A stretch of 64,000 bases of DNA from Aphrophora alni (Eukaryota > Arthropoda > Insecta > Hemiptera > Aphrophoridae), in the NCBI GenBank assembly GCA_963513935.1, contig OY740773.1:103277291-103341290 (forward strand), given 5' to 3'. A program made the position numbers and the translations under genes. Below the pieces are notes generated by a model, which was not told the DNA's origin, made no database searches, and saw only the letters and a list, made by a program, of their open reading frames with translations. Within the stretch, counting starts at the first letter, position 1. Each line of letters begins with the position of its first letter. Positions 22,601 through 37,276 of this stretch are shown here, one piece after another.

Positions 22601-25600
22601 TTCGCTGTGAGTGGATCCGTTCATCCGTGAGAACTTTTTTTGTGAAGACCTTTTTCCGTTTCAGCGAAAACGTAAAATGGCTGACTGCCAGGAGCAACGT
22701 GTGGCTGTGAAATTTTGTTTCTTGTTGAGGTAAACGCCCATGGAAACTCTTGTAATCCTTAAAACAGCTTATGGGGAAGCTACTTTAAGTAAAACACGTG
22801 TTTACGAGTGGTCTCAGCATTTTAAAAATGAAGAAATGTCAACTAAAGACCAGCCTCGTTCTGGGCGCCCTTTGACGTCAAGAACTGACGGCAACGTTGA
22901 GAAAATCAACACTCTGGTTCGTGAAGACTGTCGTCGAACCATTGATCAATTAGTTGTGATGTCTGGGTTGACTTGGAGTTCAATCCAGAGGATTTTATAG
23001 GAGGATTTCTGCATGAGAAGAGTTGCAGCCAAACTTGTTCCACACCTTCTCACAGACGAGCAAAGGGAATGCCGATTTCATGCCTGTTTTAAAGCCTGTC
23101 TGTGAAGCAGTTTTTGACAAAAAACGGTATGACACCGATTGCTCACCCCCCCCCCCCTATTCACCAGATCTCGCTCTTTGCGACTTTCTTTGTTCACCCG
23201 ACTCAAAATGAATATGAAAGGTAAACGTTTTGATACTGTGGAAGAGGTGAAACAAAAATCACTGGATGGACTAAAAAACATTTCATTAAGTGAATATCAA
23301 CAATGTTTTGAACAATGGAAGAAACAATTAGAGAAGTACATTGCAGTCAATAGTAATTACTTTGAAAGTGACCAAAATTTGGTGTAAAAATATTGAAAAA
23401 TAAAGGAGTTATGACCAAATTCCCATTTTTTGGTCCCCATCGTATATAACAGTTGGACTGTTTTTTGTCCAGTGATTTTCTCTAAAACTTGTTGTAAAAT
23501 AGTAACTTATACATTTACCTGAATGAATTAAAATTAAATTTTAAAATACTCAATCATGGCAAATCTATTCTGGGACCAAAAAGTTGTGCTTTTGGTTGAT
23601 TTCATGGAACCTGGAACAACCATCACATCACAAGTCTATTGTGAACTACTTTCCAAATTGGGCCATGCCATTCAAAATCGATGACGAGTAATACTAAGTC
23701 AGGTATTGTTTTTCTTTACGATAACAAACACGGTTGCCACATAATCAAATTCATTCAAAAAAATCCAATGGGAGTCCTGATCAGCGCCCAGTAGACAGAA
23801 CTGCCTTGCATCTGTTCCCAAGTAACTGAATAGTTGAAAACTTCAGTGCAAAAATGGCTGATATCTCAGGCGGCAGAATTTTAGGTGGAAGGTTTGAAAG
23901 ACTTGATTCACAATATAAAAAGTATTTTAAACGAAATAGTAAGTACGTAGAAAAAATATGTAAGTTTGTATGTATTTGGAACCATTAATAAATTTTTCGT
24001 TCTCTTTTTATAACCCATCAGTCTATTTTTTAAATGAGTCATGTATCATTTTATTATCGTAATGTTTAAATTCTTTACAGATTGTCAGTAAAAGTTAATT
24101 AAATAAGATTTTTCGGTAATCAATAGTTTTCAATCCTCTAAATACTCAAATAATAAATAATAGATAGTGCATAAATATTGCAGTAACTTTCTCATCAAAC
24201 TATAAGCAAACAAAACATATTTATCTTTATCTAAATGTCAGTTTAGGTCCTATTGGTTAACAAATATAGTAATAAACCAAAAACATAGTATTATAAAGTC
24301 AAATATCTCAAAATCAACCCAAGAAATTAAATGATATCTGAACGTTCAAAAACCAATTTTGCAAAACTTTCCATAATTTTGGAAAAAGAAAATTATGTTT
24401 CACAAGTATATTGGAAAAAAAAAACCCAGTGCTCAGTGTTAATTTATTTATTTTTTTTACAATTTACTGACAGATCGTAATTTTCTATTTACTGAAGCTT
24501 AGCATTTTCTTGTATACGTGAGAAATAAAATTTAGTCTATCTATAATAAGTAGGACTTGACTCATAATAATAATAAGCCTGGCACTTTGACTCGTTTCTG
24601 CACCAAAGTATGTGTTTATCCTTAAAGAATATTTTCTCATCAATAACTCATTTTTTATATTTTGTCACTTGACCCCTTTCTGAAATAAACTATGTAGTCT
24701 ATCTATAATAAGCAGGACATGTTAGTAAACACGAATGACTGTATGATGGTTGCACAAATTAAAGGCCAAAAACTAACTGAAATCATGTTAACTATGGTAA
24801 AGTATCTTATGAACTTATACAGACAAAAAACACAACTTATTGCTGTGATTAAAATTACACCCAATGACAATAGATTTCACCTAAAGACATTTCTCAAAAT
24901 CATAAATCTATTTTGTATATTAAATTAATAGTTTTTTTTACATATTATATGTAATATAGAGAAAGTTATATAATGGGTCAAAAAAAGGATGTGGAGACAA
25001 GTATTTTTGTATAATGCTCTAAAATATCAAAAAAAAAATGCACTGATTTTGATAATTCAGCATATATTCTGCAATATTGAAAAAATTTTGTTTCTAATTC
25101 CCATAATACCCAAACTCGAAAATACAATTTTGTTAAATGTTAAGGTCCAAAATAAAAAAAATTTTCTTAAAATTTACTTTAACAATTTCATTCAAATTTT
25201 TATTAAATGACAATAATAACTCAAACTAATGTGACCTTGACTTGAATTTTAATAAAACATAACTTACGGGTGGGACAAGCATGGCATAAAGAAAGCATAC
25301 CTAGGATCTATTTAAAATATTTTTCTCCCTTGTTGTTCTAAAGTTTGAAAACTCTTGGCCATCATCGCCCAAAAAAAGGAAGAAAAACACATAAAATAAA
25401 GACCCCCTAGTCTTTGAATACTCTAATAGTGTCAAGGTCAAAAGAAACCTGAAGAAAGATGAAAGACAACGTGACAAAAGATGTAAATCCAACTAGAATT
25501 TCTCGGGGTTGCCATTCCCATACTCACGGTAGTTATTTAAAATATTTAGTCCATATATCTTTCAAAATACATAATTTAAAAATTTTACAAAATTAAAAAA

Positions 25601-28600
25601 AGGAAAGACCTAACCAAGTTGTCTTTCATAACTACACAAGGGAAAACTCAGGGAAATTTTTATTTTATTTTTCACATATAAGTAGTATTGATGGTGAAAA
25701 ATATTTTATTTTGTTTGGTAGATTTGGCACGTGAGAAAGTTTATTCAATATTTTTAACACGGTTTATTACTTTCAATATAAAACTAAAAATAATAATTTA
25801 CCTACATTTAAACTGTTTAATTTAATATCATTTGCTCATGTAAATTAAATTTATAAAAATCAATTCATAACTAAATAGATTGTTCATAGATATTTGAAGT
25901 ATGAGAGAATCATGTCTTACCTCCTCCAGTAGTCGAGAAACGTGTTCAGTTCTACATAACCTAACTTTTCTCCACCACATGCAATAAATAAAGGTGCTTT
26001 CCAATACAGAGGACACCCTGCAGCCTGTAACAGAAAACAGAAACATGTAATCAAACAAATGCAAAACAAAACATGTAACAATCAACTGTCCTAGGTACTT
26101 TTAATGATTATACAGTCATGTTTTCGCAATTATTTATACCCAATGTAATCATTTCCTAGTATATCTACTATTTTAGACTTGAGGGCATCTTTGAGTTTTT
26201 TATAGATTTCAGATGGAATACTTTATTAATGCATTGGAATCTAAGCACTGCCAAATAGAGATAGTGTTTTATGAAATCTAGAAAGCTAAATACCTAAATA
26301 TATGGTAATTTGTTGCACTATTGTGCAGATTAAGATTAATATATCAGGGATGTCATACAAGTATAGTATATACCAGGCACAGAGGAGTGTGATTTTCATT
26401 AGGGGGTTAGGATTTACAAAGACCCCCTCCCATTTACTTTTTCAGTTTTCCAGGCGGATATGAAATTTTCCGTCATCTAAATACAGTAGGTTCGCAACTA
26501 TCTAGCCAGGCCAGATAGTAAATAGTCAGATGTTGAGGGTAAATAACTTCTTTTGTGTGTGTGTTCAAAATCCAAATTTGTGATAAATAAACATCAATAA
26601 CACTTCATAACATATTTTAAACTTGTGTCTATAGACTTTGATCAAAGAATAATCAAAGTGTGTTAAGAAAAGTTAATAAAAAGTTTAGAAAATAACATGA
26701 CAAATATATTTATAAAATGTTAACATTTATTTAAAGAATAACAAAGATTTCATATATCAGGTAATATGTTTCTTGCATTTATCATATTTAACAAACAGTT
26801 AAAATTACTCAACTGAGCAAAAATCAAAATAAGAATGCACCGATAAAAACTGAGTACTGTAAAGTAATAGATTCGTAATTTTCTTGTACAGGTGGAAAAA
26901 AGTTACAAATGTTGGATCATGCAGTTGCAGTGATCTCTTTGTCAATAAAACAATTCCAAAGACAAGAGCATGTAATAACTTGGAATATACAGAAAATGTG
27001 TACCGTAAATATGGGAGTATATTTTATAAGTCCTTACGATCGAAAATATTGTAAATTAAACTATAGGTTAAAGTTATATATTATATTTTATAGATTAAAT
27101 TTGTGAGTTCAAGTTAATATTATTTATACAAACCGGGCCAAATAGTCGCGAATTTACTGTATACATAAAATCGTCGTCTGTACATAAGCATGATAGTGGC
27201 CACGAAAATTAAGATAGGAACATGAAATCTGGTAAAGAGGACTGCAGCATGCACCTATAGAAACCTATTGAAATACAGAGAAATCTAATTAAAAACGTCA
27301 AAGTGCTGATCACTTTAAACAGGTTTAAGTTCATATCTCATACGTTATTAAAATTTTACGAAGTTAGGTAAAAATTTTAAAATTTCATTTCCGCAGGTAA
27401 TGAGATTAATGATGATAAAAAGTGAAATTATTCTAAAAAATGTTGATTCCATTGCTCAAAATGTGGACACCATTTTGAGCAACGATTATAAAAAATCTAA
27501 TAACCCTCTGTTCAATAAGTCACTTAATAGACGTTGACACCACTTTACTTGTAATCAGCTGTTTTGTTGTTTGTTCTTTTCTAATGGACGTTTTAATAAA
27601 CATGGTAACCCATGTTAACCAAAATGTAATTTTCTTAGTTATACTTCAGTCAATAAGAATAAATTATACATCATTTTATTTGTCTTAAAATTGTTTAAAT
27701 TTTTTGTGTCATAACATTTTTTGATAAAATTTGTAGTTTATTAATTATTTAACTTTGAATATTTTGAACTGCCGCCATCTTGAAACGGAAAGTTGTATGA
27801 AAACGAAATTTTATTGGCATTTATAAACTACCTACAGTAACAATCATATCAAGTATCATGATTTTCCCTCAAATAGTTTCAAAGATATTAAGGTTTTAAA
27901 AAAAAACACATACAGACAGATAGACCGAAAACAGAATGAGATAGGACACATGTTATATTACATTTTTTGTTTCTTTTGATATGCTGAATAACGTGACAAA
28001 GTTTGTTCATATGGTTGCAAGACACCCTGTATACATATATGAGGTTAGTTAGAGCCTCGTCGATGTCATGAAAGTAGTAATACACACGATTACTTGATTC
28101 ACAAACTTGCCCTACTGGATAAGAGCATTGATCTATCAATACAATTTAACATTTCCTATAAGGCTTAAGAAACCAACTTTTGGGAATTACACTCTAAGAT
28201 CTGCTTGTATTACATTGTATGATAAGTCTGATAAGTACACATTGGCATCCATTAACTTGTTTAAATAAACAAAATGAAGTAATGATACCTTTTCAAATTT
28301 AATTTAGAACATAAAAATCCATTAAATAAATTTAAAATGACACTATAAAAGAATTTTTTTTTTTTTGTACTTCATAAACTCAAATGTTGGATAACAATTT
28401 TTAATACAGCATAATTCTTTTTTTAATGAGAAAAATATATCCAATTAGGAGCATAGCAACGGGAAGGTATTAATCTACACGAGAAATTGATGAAGAAATT
28501 GTATTAGTCAATTGAGATTGAACTTGGAGCTCAAAGTTCATGAGACTGACCTCCAATGAATGAGTGTACTATTGAAAATCTATCGTTATAAAATTGAAAC

Positions 28601-31600
28601 AATACAATTTGGTTTATGAAGATGAGTCAAAACTAGACAATTTGTCACACGTGGAAAATTTATAAAAAAGTAAAAACAGATATATAAGCTTTTTAATGTA
28701 GGCAATTTTATAACAAATCATATTGCTATTATAATAATAAAAGTGTCAATAGGATCTGTTGGCATATAGGGACAGTTATTTTTATAAAGCCAAAGTTTTT
28801 TAAGTGGCATACGCAAACATATTAATTTTTTTCATCAAAACATACATATTCATAATCTGAATCAATTATAATATTATTTAATACCCTACAAACAATAAAA
28901 TGTATAAAATATCCCAAGGTTATTTTTGTTACAGTATAACACATAATAATCAATAACAATAATATTTATTTAACAATTTAGGAGTAAAACCAAAAAGTCT
29001 ATAAAATATGTTACACTTAAAAGTATTACATTAGCTTGGCAACTGCACAGAATATTTACATTAAAAATTCAACCAATTCAATTAATTCAATCCATCACAT
29101 ATTCATTTTCTGAATTAACAGTTTTTGTTAACAGTAAACCTTCTGCTTTTTCGAAAATCCTCCTTCAAGTAAATTTTGAATCTCTTAGGGATTTTGTTAT
29201 ATATTGTTATACTATTATAATACGGACTTGTTTTAAATATTATTAATCTGTGTTGACAAATTACTTATTCTCTATTTCTTGTAAAATGGTGATGATTTAA
29301 AGACCCTATCATACTGTACTTTTATTTTTATGAATAAAACATAACATGTCATATATGTACAAAGACACATCATTATATAACATTTTTGAAAAGTGGTTTA
29401 CATATTAATCAAATACTACCCTAAGGACATGTATACGTCAGAAGCAAAGGAAGTTTAGGCCCTTATTCAAATATATAAATGTTTTTTCAAAGTCGTGGTC
29501 CATTCATTTTCACTTTTTGAGTGACAACTACCATACTGATTATTTTGGTAGCAATTAGTTTTGGTTCGTCCCTATTTTGTGTTTGGAATTGGCGAGTGAC
29601 AAATATGTGCAAAGTTTTTGCACCATTTCTTTTTCTAAAATAATTATAAACCCATAGTTGACGTTAGCTGGGCATTTCTAAAAGTTACGTAAGCCTAAGT
29701 AACAATGACTCACACATAAGTGGCTTATATTGTTTGTAAACTTCAGTACATCTGTGACTGAATAATCAACATGTGTTTACAATCTTTGGAATGACTAAGA
29801 CAGGAAAATACTTTACAAGAAAGCCAACCATTGATGTTTGAATTTCAAATTCTTGTCTTTATATCTTAAAGATATGATCATTCATATGTGTTCATTTAAA
29901 TTATATTTTTATAATTGTTATTAATAAAATTGTTTTTGTCAAATCAGAGTACTTTTAAAGACACTTTGTACATAAAATCAGTGAAAAACATAGTGACATC
30001 ATGTTTTAGTTTTTAAATATGTTAAAGGAAACAAGTATGTACGAGACAAGTTTTAAAGAAAGGTCCGTTTTGAAATTTCCGCCATCTGTGCCATTTGTTT
30101 TTAATGACAAAATAAACAGGTCTTGGCGATGCAAACTGTATTTGCCAAGACACAAAAGAAATTAAGAATATAGTATAAATAACGGTGTGGAATAATTAAG
30201 CTGATTTCACACATCTTGGAAGATATTAAAACTGGAATAGCTACAACTGCTGTAACGTGTGACTTTAAGATGATTGCTTGGATCATGACATCTTGTTAAC
30301 AAACTAGAATATTACGAGGTCACAGGTATTGAAAATTAATTCTTAAAATCCTACCTTATCAATCGATGGCAAAAGGTTTTTGTTTATGATGTATATTCCT
30401 CGGGGACTAAAATTGAATATGGAGTACTTTAGGGTTCGGTCTTTGGTCCCTTCCTGTTTCTGATTACGATTAATGATTTGTAGGCAAATGTCTGCTCCCG
30501 AGAGGCTATGTTTGTGGATGATGTGACTTTATTTCAATCAAATAATTGCATAAATACACTAATAGAGTCTTGGAAGAAACCGATATCTGGTATAGTGCTA
30601 ACAAAATTTTTATTAAATTTCGACAAGATACAGAAATTTTTTTTACTCTAAACAGGGCTATGTGTCGGGATAGTGACAAACCTGTTAAAACTGCTTGGTA
30701 TGTATCTAGATGCAAGATCGACTTGGGTTCAACATATTGACTCTGTTTGTAAAAGACTGTCTAAAGTCCTGTACCTAATTAGACATTTTGTAGAAATTGT
30801 TTTCCCAAAAGCTATCTGAGAAATATCTATTTTCATAGTATAGTATTGCAAGGTCTCTTATTTTGGGGTAATTCAGTCAAAATTGACAGAGTATTGCTTT
30901 TGCGGAAGAAAGCTATCAGATTGATCACTTTTAAATCCTGTGACGAGCATTGTAGGACATCATTTAAGCAGGATAAAATACCAACAGTCATTAATCAATA
31001 TATTTTTGAATGCCTAATGCACACAAAAAGTAAACTAGGTAGTTTAAGGACTAACCACAATATGCATACCTACAATACCTGAATAGGAATGCACATACAT
31101 AAGCCTTTTGCTAGTATAAGTATAACCCAGACATCTTACGTTATGTAGATATGTCTATGTTCAATCTAGTCCCTGTGGGAGCTTATTCTGTGACTTTAAG
31201 ATATTTAAAAAAATTATGTATGTCTGGATTTCAAATAATCCTTTTTATTCTTTAAGTGAGTTTTTTCTAGCTAATATCCAGGACATTGTTTTTTAGTATA
31301 AATATTGCCTTGATATTGTTAATGTGATATTTGTACTGTTTCCAGATTAATAAAGAGATCAAATCAAATCATTAGACAAGCCATATATTAACAAAAAACA
31401 GGGATTATTATCCGCGGGAATGTGTCTTGCACGATAACACTCGACTTCATGCAGCAGCCCCAAACTGTTAAATTGTTGACAATAGCAAATTGGCTGGGAA
31501 ATTTTCAACCACCTGCTCTTACATCACATAATTACCAGTTATTCTTACATTTACAGAAATGGCTTGAATTGCAACACCTTGAAAATAATTAACCGAAGGC

Positions 31601-34600
31601 CAGTATTACTAACTGATTCAAGAAACTAGCATCAAACTCTCTCAAAAATGGAACAAGGAAGCTGTTAAAATAATATCAAAAATGGTAATCATTTTCATCT
31701 TTGAATGTGTTCTTTTTAATTTATAGCGGACTTTATGTAAAGACTGCAACTGGTATTTTTAGCAACATAATTATAAACACGTCATCAGCAAAAATTACAA
31801 TTAAACCAATTGTATAAACACAGAGGTCCATAGGTTTCCTAGGTATAGCATTGAATGACCAGGAAACACAATTATTCCTCATTAGTCTAACACTTGAGAA
31901 CTTGAGATATGAAAAAAAACTGTTAAATAATACAATTAAATGCAAATATAATGCAAGAAATAAACATAGTAATTAATCATATCTGGACTTAAGACAGGTT
32001 TAGACTATAAAAGTCTGAATGTGTGTAGGTGAAAACAATTGTAGGATGTGTAAATTATACATTTCATGCAGGGTTGAAGATGAAAAATGCAATGTGTTCG
32101 TTGTAAGAACTTGATCAGTTTTTACTTCATCATGTTGGCAAGATTAATTAGCTTTGGAGCACTGAACATAATGAAAAACTTGTTGATTGTTTGGATTTGT
32201 TGTCGCTTTGCTTGGTTGTGGGTTTGTGATATTTTTTTTCTTGAAACGCTTTGTAATTTTTCACATTAACGAACTAAATTGTAATTTGATGAATAAACCT
32301 CTATTTCATACATCTATTAACCTTGTATTAAGAACGTTTAAAGGTTTCAAACAGCTGGTTTTATACGCACGTGTAAATATTCATTAGTATTATGAAGTAA
32401 GAAAAATATATCAGATCAGAATATATTATAATTTTGTACTGCACAAAAAAGCAATTAAACAATACTTTTTGGGAATTTTATTTTCACACGTACATGTTTG
32501 AAGTTATCATTTATTTTAAGTTTAAGTGTGACCACGTCCAATACAATGACAAACGTTGTTATAGCACCAGACACTGCTATAGCACTACGTCATAATTATC
32601 TGATTAACTAACAAAGGTTAAGTTTATTCAGTTTATTCCTATTGACAGAGGATCAAAATCATGTTTATGTGGAATGCTGCCAGATTTTAGCAGAGATGGC
32701 AAACATCCAACAGGAGATTAAGTGCTGATGACCGTCAGTTATGAAGCTAGTTTTCATATTAGCAGTCATTCATGAACAGACATAATACAATCTTTTGAAG
32801 TACTGAAAATCTCTAGTAACCCGTAAACACGAACATACACCTCCTAGGATGAATCTCTGATACTGTTACAATTGGTAGACCTAATGTAATTTGACCTTAC
32901 TTTTTTATTAACTGAAAATTAAATTCTAAATCATATTTATATTTTCATGTAACCTCTCAGTTATCATTGCCTAATAAAAAAGAGTATAAAATAAAGACTT
33001 CTACCCATTGTATACTCTAATAGTGTCAGAATTTTAAGAGAAAATAGTTAGTTAATAGAGATCTGATAGGAAAGATGAAAGAGAGGGATCTAACCCAAGA
33101 CTACATGGAAATCAATAAGGTTCCTCGGGTTTGTCACACCCTTAGTCACAATGAGAGGCATATAAGATATATATCCCCCAAACACACGATACATCCTCTT
33201 TAATGGTTGCAGTGCATTACTAAGACACACATAAATACATACATACCCAAACCCAAATAAATTATATACAGTACATATATTTGAATAAATTCACAACAAA
33301 CGAACATTTATAATCTCTTCTGAATTGAAAAATTTGACAAACCATTTACAGAAATCAATTTGTATTTGAAGAAATGTTGAAAGTATGTAACAACGTGAGA
33401 AATACCAACACAAGGTAAATCTTTAAAATATATAACTCAATTCTATATAACATTTTATTTAGAATAGTATATAAAGATAATAAAACACAATTTTTTATTT
33501 TGTAACTTATACTTTTTATTAGTCTAGCCGAACAATGGTTTCGCCTGCTAAGGCATTGACGAGGCTGTATTCAGGCGAAATCATTGGTCGGCTAGACTAA
33601 TAAAAAGTGGAAGTTACAAAATAAAAAATTGTGTTTTATTATCTTTAAACATGGAATTCCACCAAGAACCATCGGTCTCAACAGTAATGTGGAAAACATA
33701 GTATATAAATAAATAAAAAACAAATTCATTGTTTAATACGAATTTACGAATATCATTTGGCACCATTTTCATACAATATTACAATAAAATGAATTAAAAT
33801 TAAGCAAAACTGTAATATCACAAAAGTATTTTGAAATAATAGTTATTTAGAAATAGAAAGAAATGAACATTAATATCATACAAACAACAGAAATTCCATA
33901 AACTAAGCATTCAACGCAAAGCAACTAATAAAACAAACAACAACAGTTGACTTTGTAAGGATAAATTCCAATGCTAACCAAATATTGATCATTCTCAACA
34001 TTTCTCCATTGAATTATCGGAATCGACCGAAAGGACAAAATTGATTGCCAGGTGAGCGACTATTTATGAATGATGAATTTCTTAAGATATGCAAGTTTAA
34101 ATGTAACTTATACGTTGTATTTTTATCTACTTCTGAGAAATTATCTATAGAAATTAAGTGTTGTTTTTCTTTGTTTACTAGTTTTTTGATATGTTAAAAC
34201 ACTTAAATAAAATACTGGTTTATTATTTATTAAACACACTATAGAAAGTTATCTGATGGTTCAAAAATTTTATGTCAAGGATGGCTAAAAAAAAAAGTGG
34301 TTTTGATGATGGCTGTCATCTGTGCATTGCTCTACAGTCAAAACACAAAAGACCAATTTTAATCAAATGTAAATGTGGCATATTTTGGCCATATTCAGAA
34401 CTTTTGTCATAACTTAAAATTTCAGTCTTATTTTAGTGAAATGTGAAGATAATGCTCCTAACTGTGTCCAAAATAACTAATAAAAAAAGAGAAAAAATAT
34501 TAAGGTACAGGAATAATTAGTACTTGTGTACTATACTACTATACCCCCCGCCCTGAGAGTTCAAAACTCGAAATATCCTTTTGCAAATATTTTTAGGTTG

Positions 34601-37218
34601 TTATCTGTCTACTGCTGTAAACAAACAAAAATAACATAACTGCAACTTTCGTTCCCCTACTGCAATCCTTTCAAGTTCGGTCATTTATCTGGACCGTGGT
34701 ACTACGAAGACAGTGCTACTGAACACTCTTACATGAATCATTGTTTATATTTAATAGCAGTTTGTGTTATTTTGCTGATTTGTTAATTTATGTTGGTTTT
34801 AAACTGATTAATTTCATAAGTCTTTGAATATATAATATAAATTGGCATAACCTAACCTATTCGAGTTTTTGGTAAACAAAAAAATAGCAAGAATCACCAC
34901 AAATAGGTTTGGTTCGGCTATTATATAACCTTAATTTGTGGTGATATACTAAAATTCCAGCATTATTTTAATAAGTTACTGTTTGATGTACAAATAAATA
35001 AGGGAGGTCCATATAATACATATGTACCTCTTTATTTAACAAAAAACAAAAGTAAACTTTGACCACCGTCATTAACAGCTAGATTTTTATTAAATATTAT
35101 TTACACTGAGGAGATGATTATGGCACAAGTAAAGCAAATTTTAGTCCCTTATTTAAATATTTATAAAGACAGTGAACATGGGAACATTTTCATTCACTGA
35201 AGTTTTTGGTGATGATTAGTTTTTGTTTGTTTAATTTAGTTTTGGAGATGGGAAAGTGAGAAAGTTTGTGCAGTGATTATGCTATTTATTATTAGTAGTA
35301 CAGACATCCAAGAGACAATGTGTACACAAATCTAGTAACTCTTTTAACCAGAACATCTAATCTTCAATATTAGATAATGTGTCAACATGTCAGAATGTTG
35401 GGCTTGTTCCACAACAAACAAAGTTACCAGAGTCAAAGCTATCCAGCTCTATTATTAACTCTTGTCAATGCATGTCTACAGTTTTATTATACTGTCGTTA
35501 TCTCTGATGTCAGACCATTATATCTATGTCTCGTACATCATCTCACAAATCTTGTTCATTTTCATAACCTGCATAGGATATACTTGTGCGGTAGAGGAAA
35601 TAAAATAAATATAAAAACACAAAATATTTAAAATATCACAATCATATGATAATAAAAATGAAAAATATCCTACTAGATCTGAACAGCTGACCTAGCTTTT
35701 TGGATGATTTAATAAATGATTTTCGTAAACTCAATGTAACACAAAACACTATTCCAAGACTAAGAAGTAACATTAATTAATACCACAAGTACTGTACACT
35801 TGAATAAGACCCCATTTTCAAGTACTTTATGGGTGGCTTGCTTCTTTCATAATTGTGTGGGACTGTTTCTCCACACTTACCTGTCCCAACAATGTGCACT
35901 TTGGTTGGTTGATAAGACACAGAGATGTTGAGGGCAATGAGCTTCCAGACAAGCTGGTCTGAAAGGGTGAATCATTACTTTTCATGGGACCAGAGCCTGC
36001 TTATGGCATTAGCAGATCAACTGTTGATAGTTCAATTACGAAATGGTCGAGAGAGGAACAATGTCATCAATTTTTGTCGATGTCTACTTTGGACAAACAT
36101 TACCAAAAAAAGGAGTAAAAGTCCCAAGTACTCACGGGCTGGTTGGTGGGTTTGAGTTGAAGACGCCTTAAACAAGAAACTGCATTTATTATTGGACATG
36201 GCCATTTCAGAAAGCTTCTGCTTAAATTGGCATAATTAAGGAAGACACCCTATGCAGGCTACACAAACAGTCTTATGAGACTGCTAGACACAGTCTTCTG
36301 GGTTGTGAGAAACTGGATTAATCTGCTTAGAGCATCTCAACCAGGGAATGGATACTGATCCTAGTATTGTACAAAATTTGCAAACTCTTTTAAAGGCTCA
36401 ACCATTGGTCTGTCTTGCTGGGTCTACTGGAGACTACACAATAAGCCTCAATTGACATGCAGGGTCCTCAGGCCTAAATCCCCCTCATTAAAAATAAATA
36501 AAATTCACTGAAATTGTAACAATCACATTCATTCACATTCTTTGAAATTACAGTGGTAGTAAATATTAAGCAAAATTTAATAATTTTTAAATTATTTTAT
36601 TACTTTTGTAACCTTATCAAAAGGTAATGAGGAAGTTGTTTTATATTTTTTATACAACTATATGTTCTTTCTGTGAAAAAAATATAATAAAGTTTAAATG
36701 TCTTTTTTTTGTACGAATGCTAAAAACAACACACCATTTTTTTGTAATGCCATGTTCATACCATTGTTGAATATTTTGGAGTGCTCTCATAAGTCATGGA
36801 TATTTTCTATTAGTTACATTTGGCCTGAGACTCTGGTAACTTAATTCTGATATAATAATATATCCCAAAATTCTTCTTAAATATAAAAACTTGGTGAATT
36901 ACCTTGGTGATAGCACTAAACTTGTCTCTGGTGACTTGTTGGTTAGGGAAGGTTTGGAAGACTTGGCGTACTGCCTCCAACGTCACCTCCAGTTGGGTTT
37001 GATTGGAAGGTTTACCTTGAGGATAGTGGAACCTGAAACACATCACGCCATATATTAATTTAATATATGATGACTATTTTCCTTCAACAATTCGCAGGTA
37101 CCAGGGTTTAAGCTTTTTTAAATTTTAAAATAATTCTTCTTTTATATATGATATTTAATTTACTCTTTAATATCATTTATAAAAACTTGATTTCTATTCA
37201 AAGTTTTCTTGTTATATG

Positions 37219-37276
<58 letters not shown>

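Larger units (their letters stand above)
22201..25920 (-). other. PPP2R3 intron 4 (3.7 kb)
   Basis: It runs from GTAAGA (25920) to TTTGTTTCCAG (ending 22201), phase 2. It contains an S2 copy, a short direct repeat pair (TAGTCTATCTATAATAAG at about 24534 and 24694, 160 bases apart), and a 957-bp deleted mariner. In 23450-25320 no gene or known element is seen. The open frames there (such as 24719-24928) are AT-rich chance frames. Confidence 0.85.
26025..36902 (-). other. PPP2R3 intron 3 (10.9 kb)
   Basis: The largest intron seen, from GTAATT (36902) to TCTGTTACAG (ending 26025), phase 0. It holds a LINE RNase H remnant, R1, a dispersed repeat, palindromic element B, S2, a LINE reverse transcriptase remnant, R1, a second dispersed repeat pair member, and a D-like repeat. 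I recognise nothing in 26030-27170, 28275-28735, 31375-32975 and 33650-34735. Confidence 0.85.
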
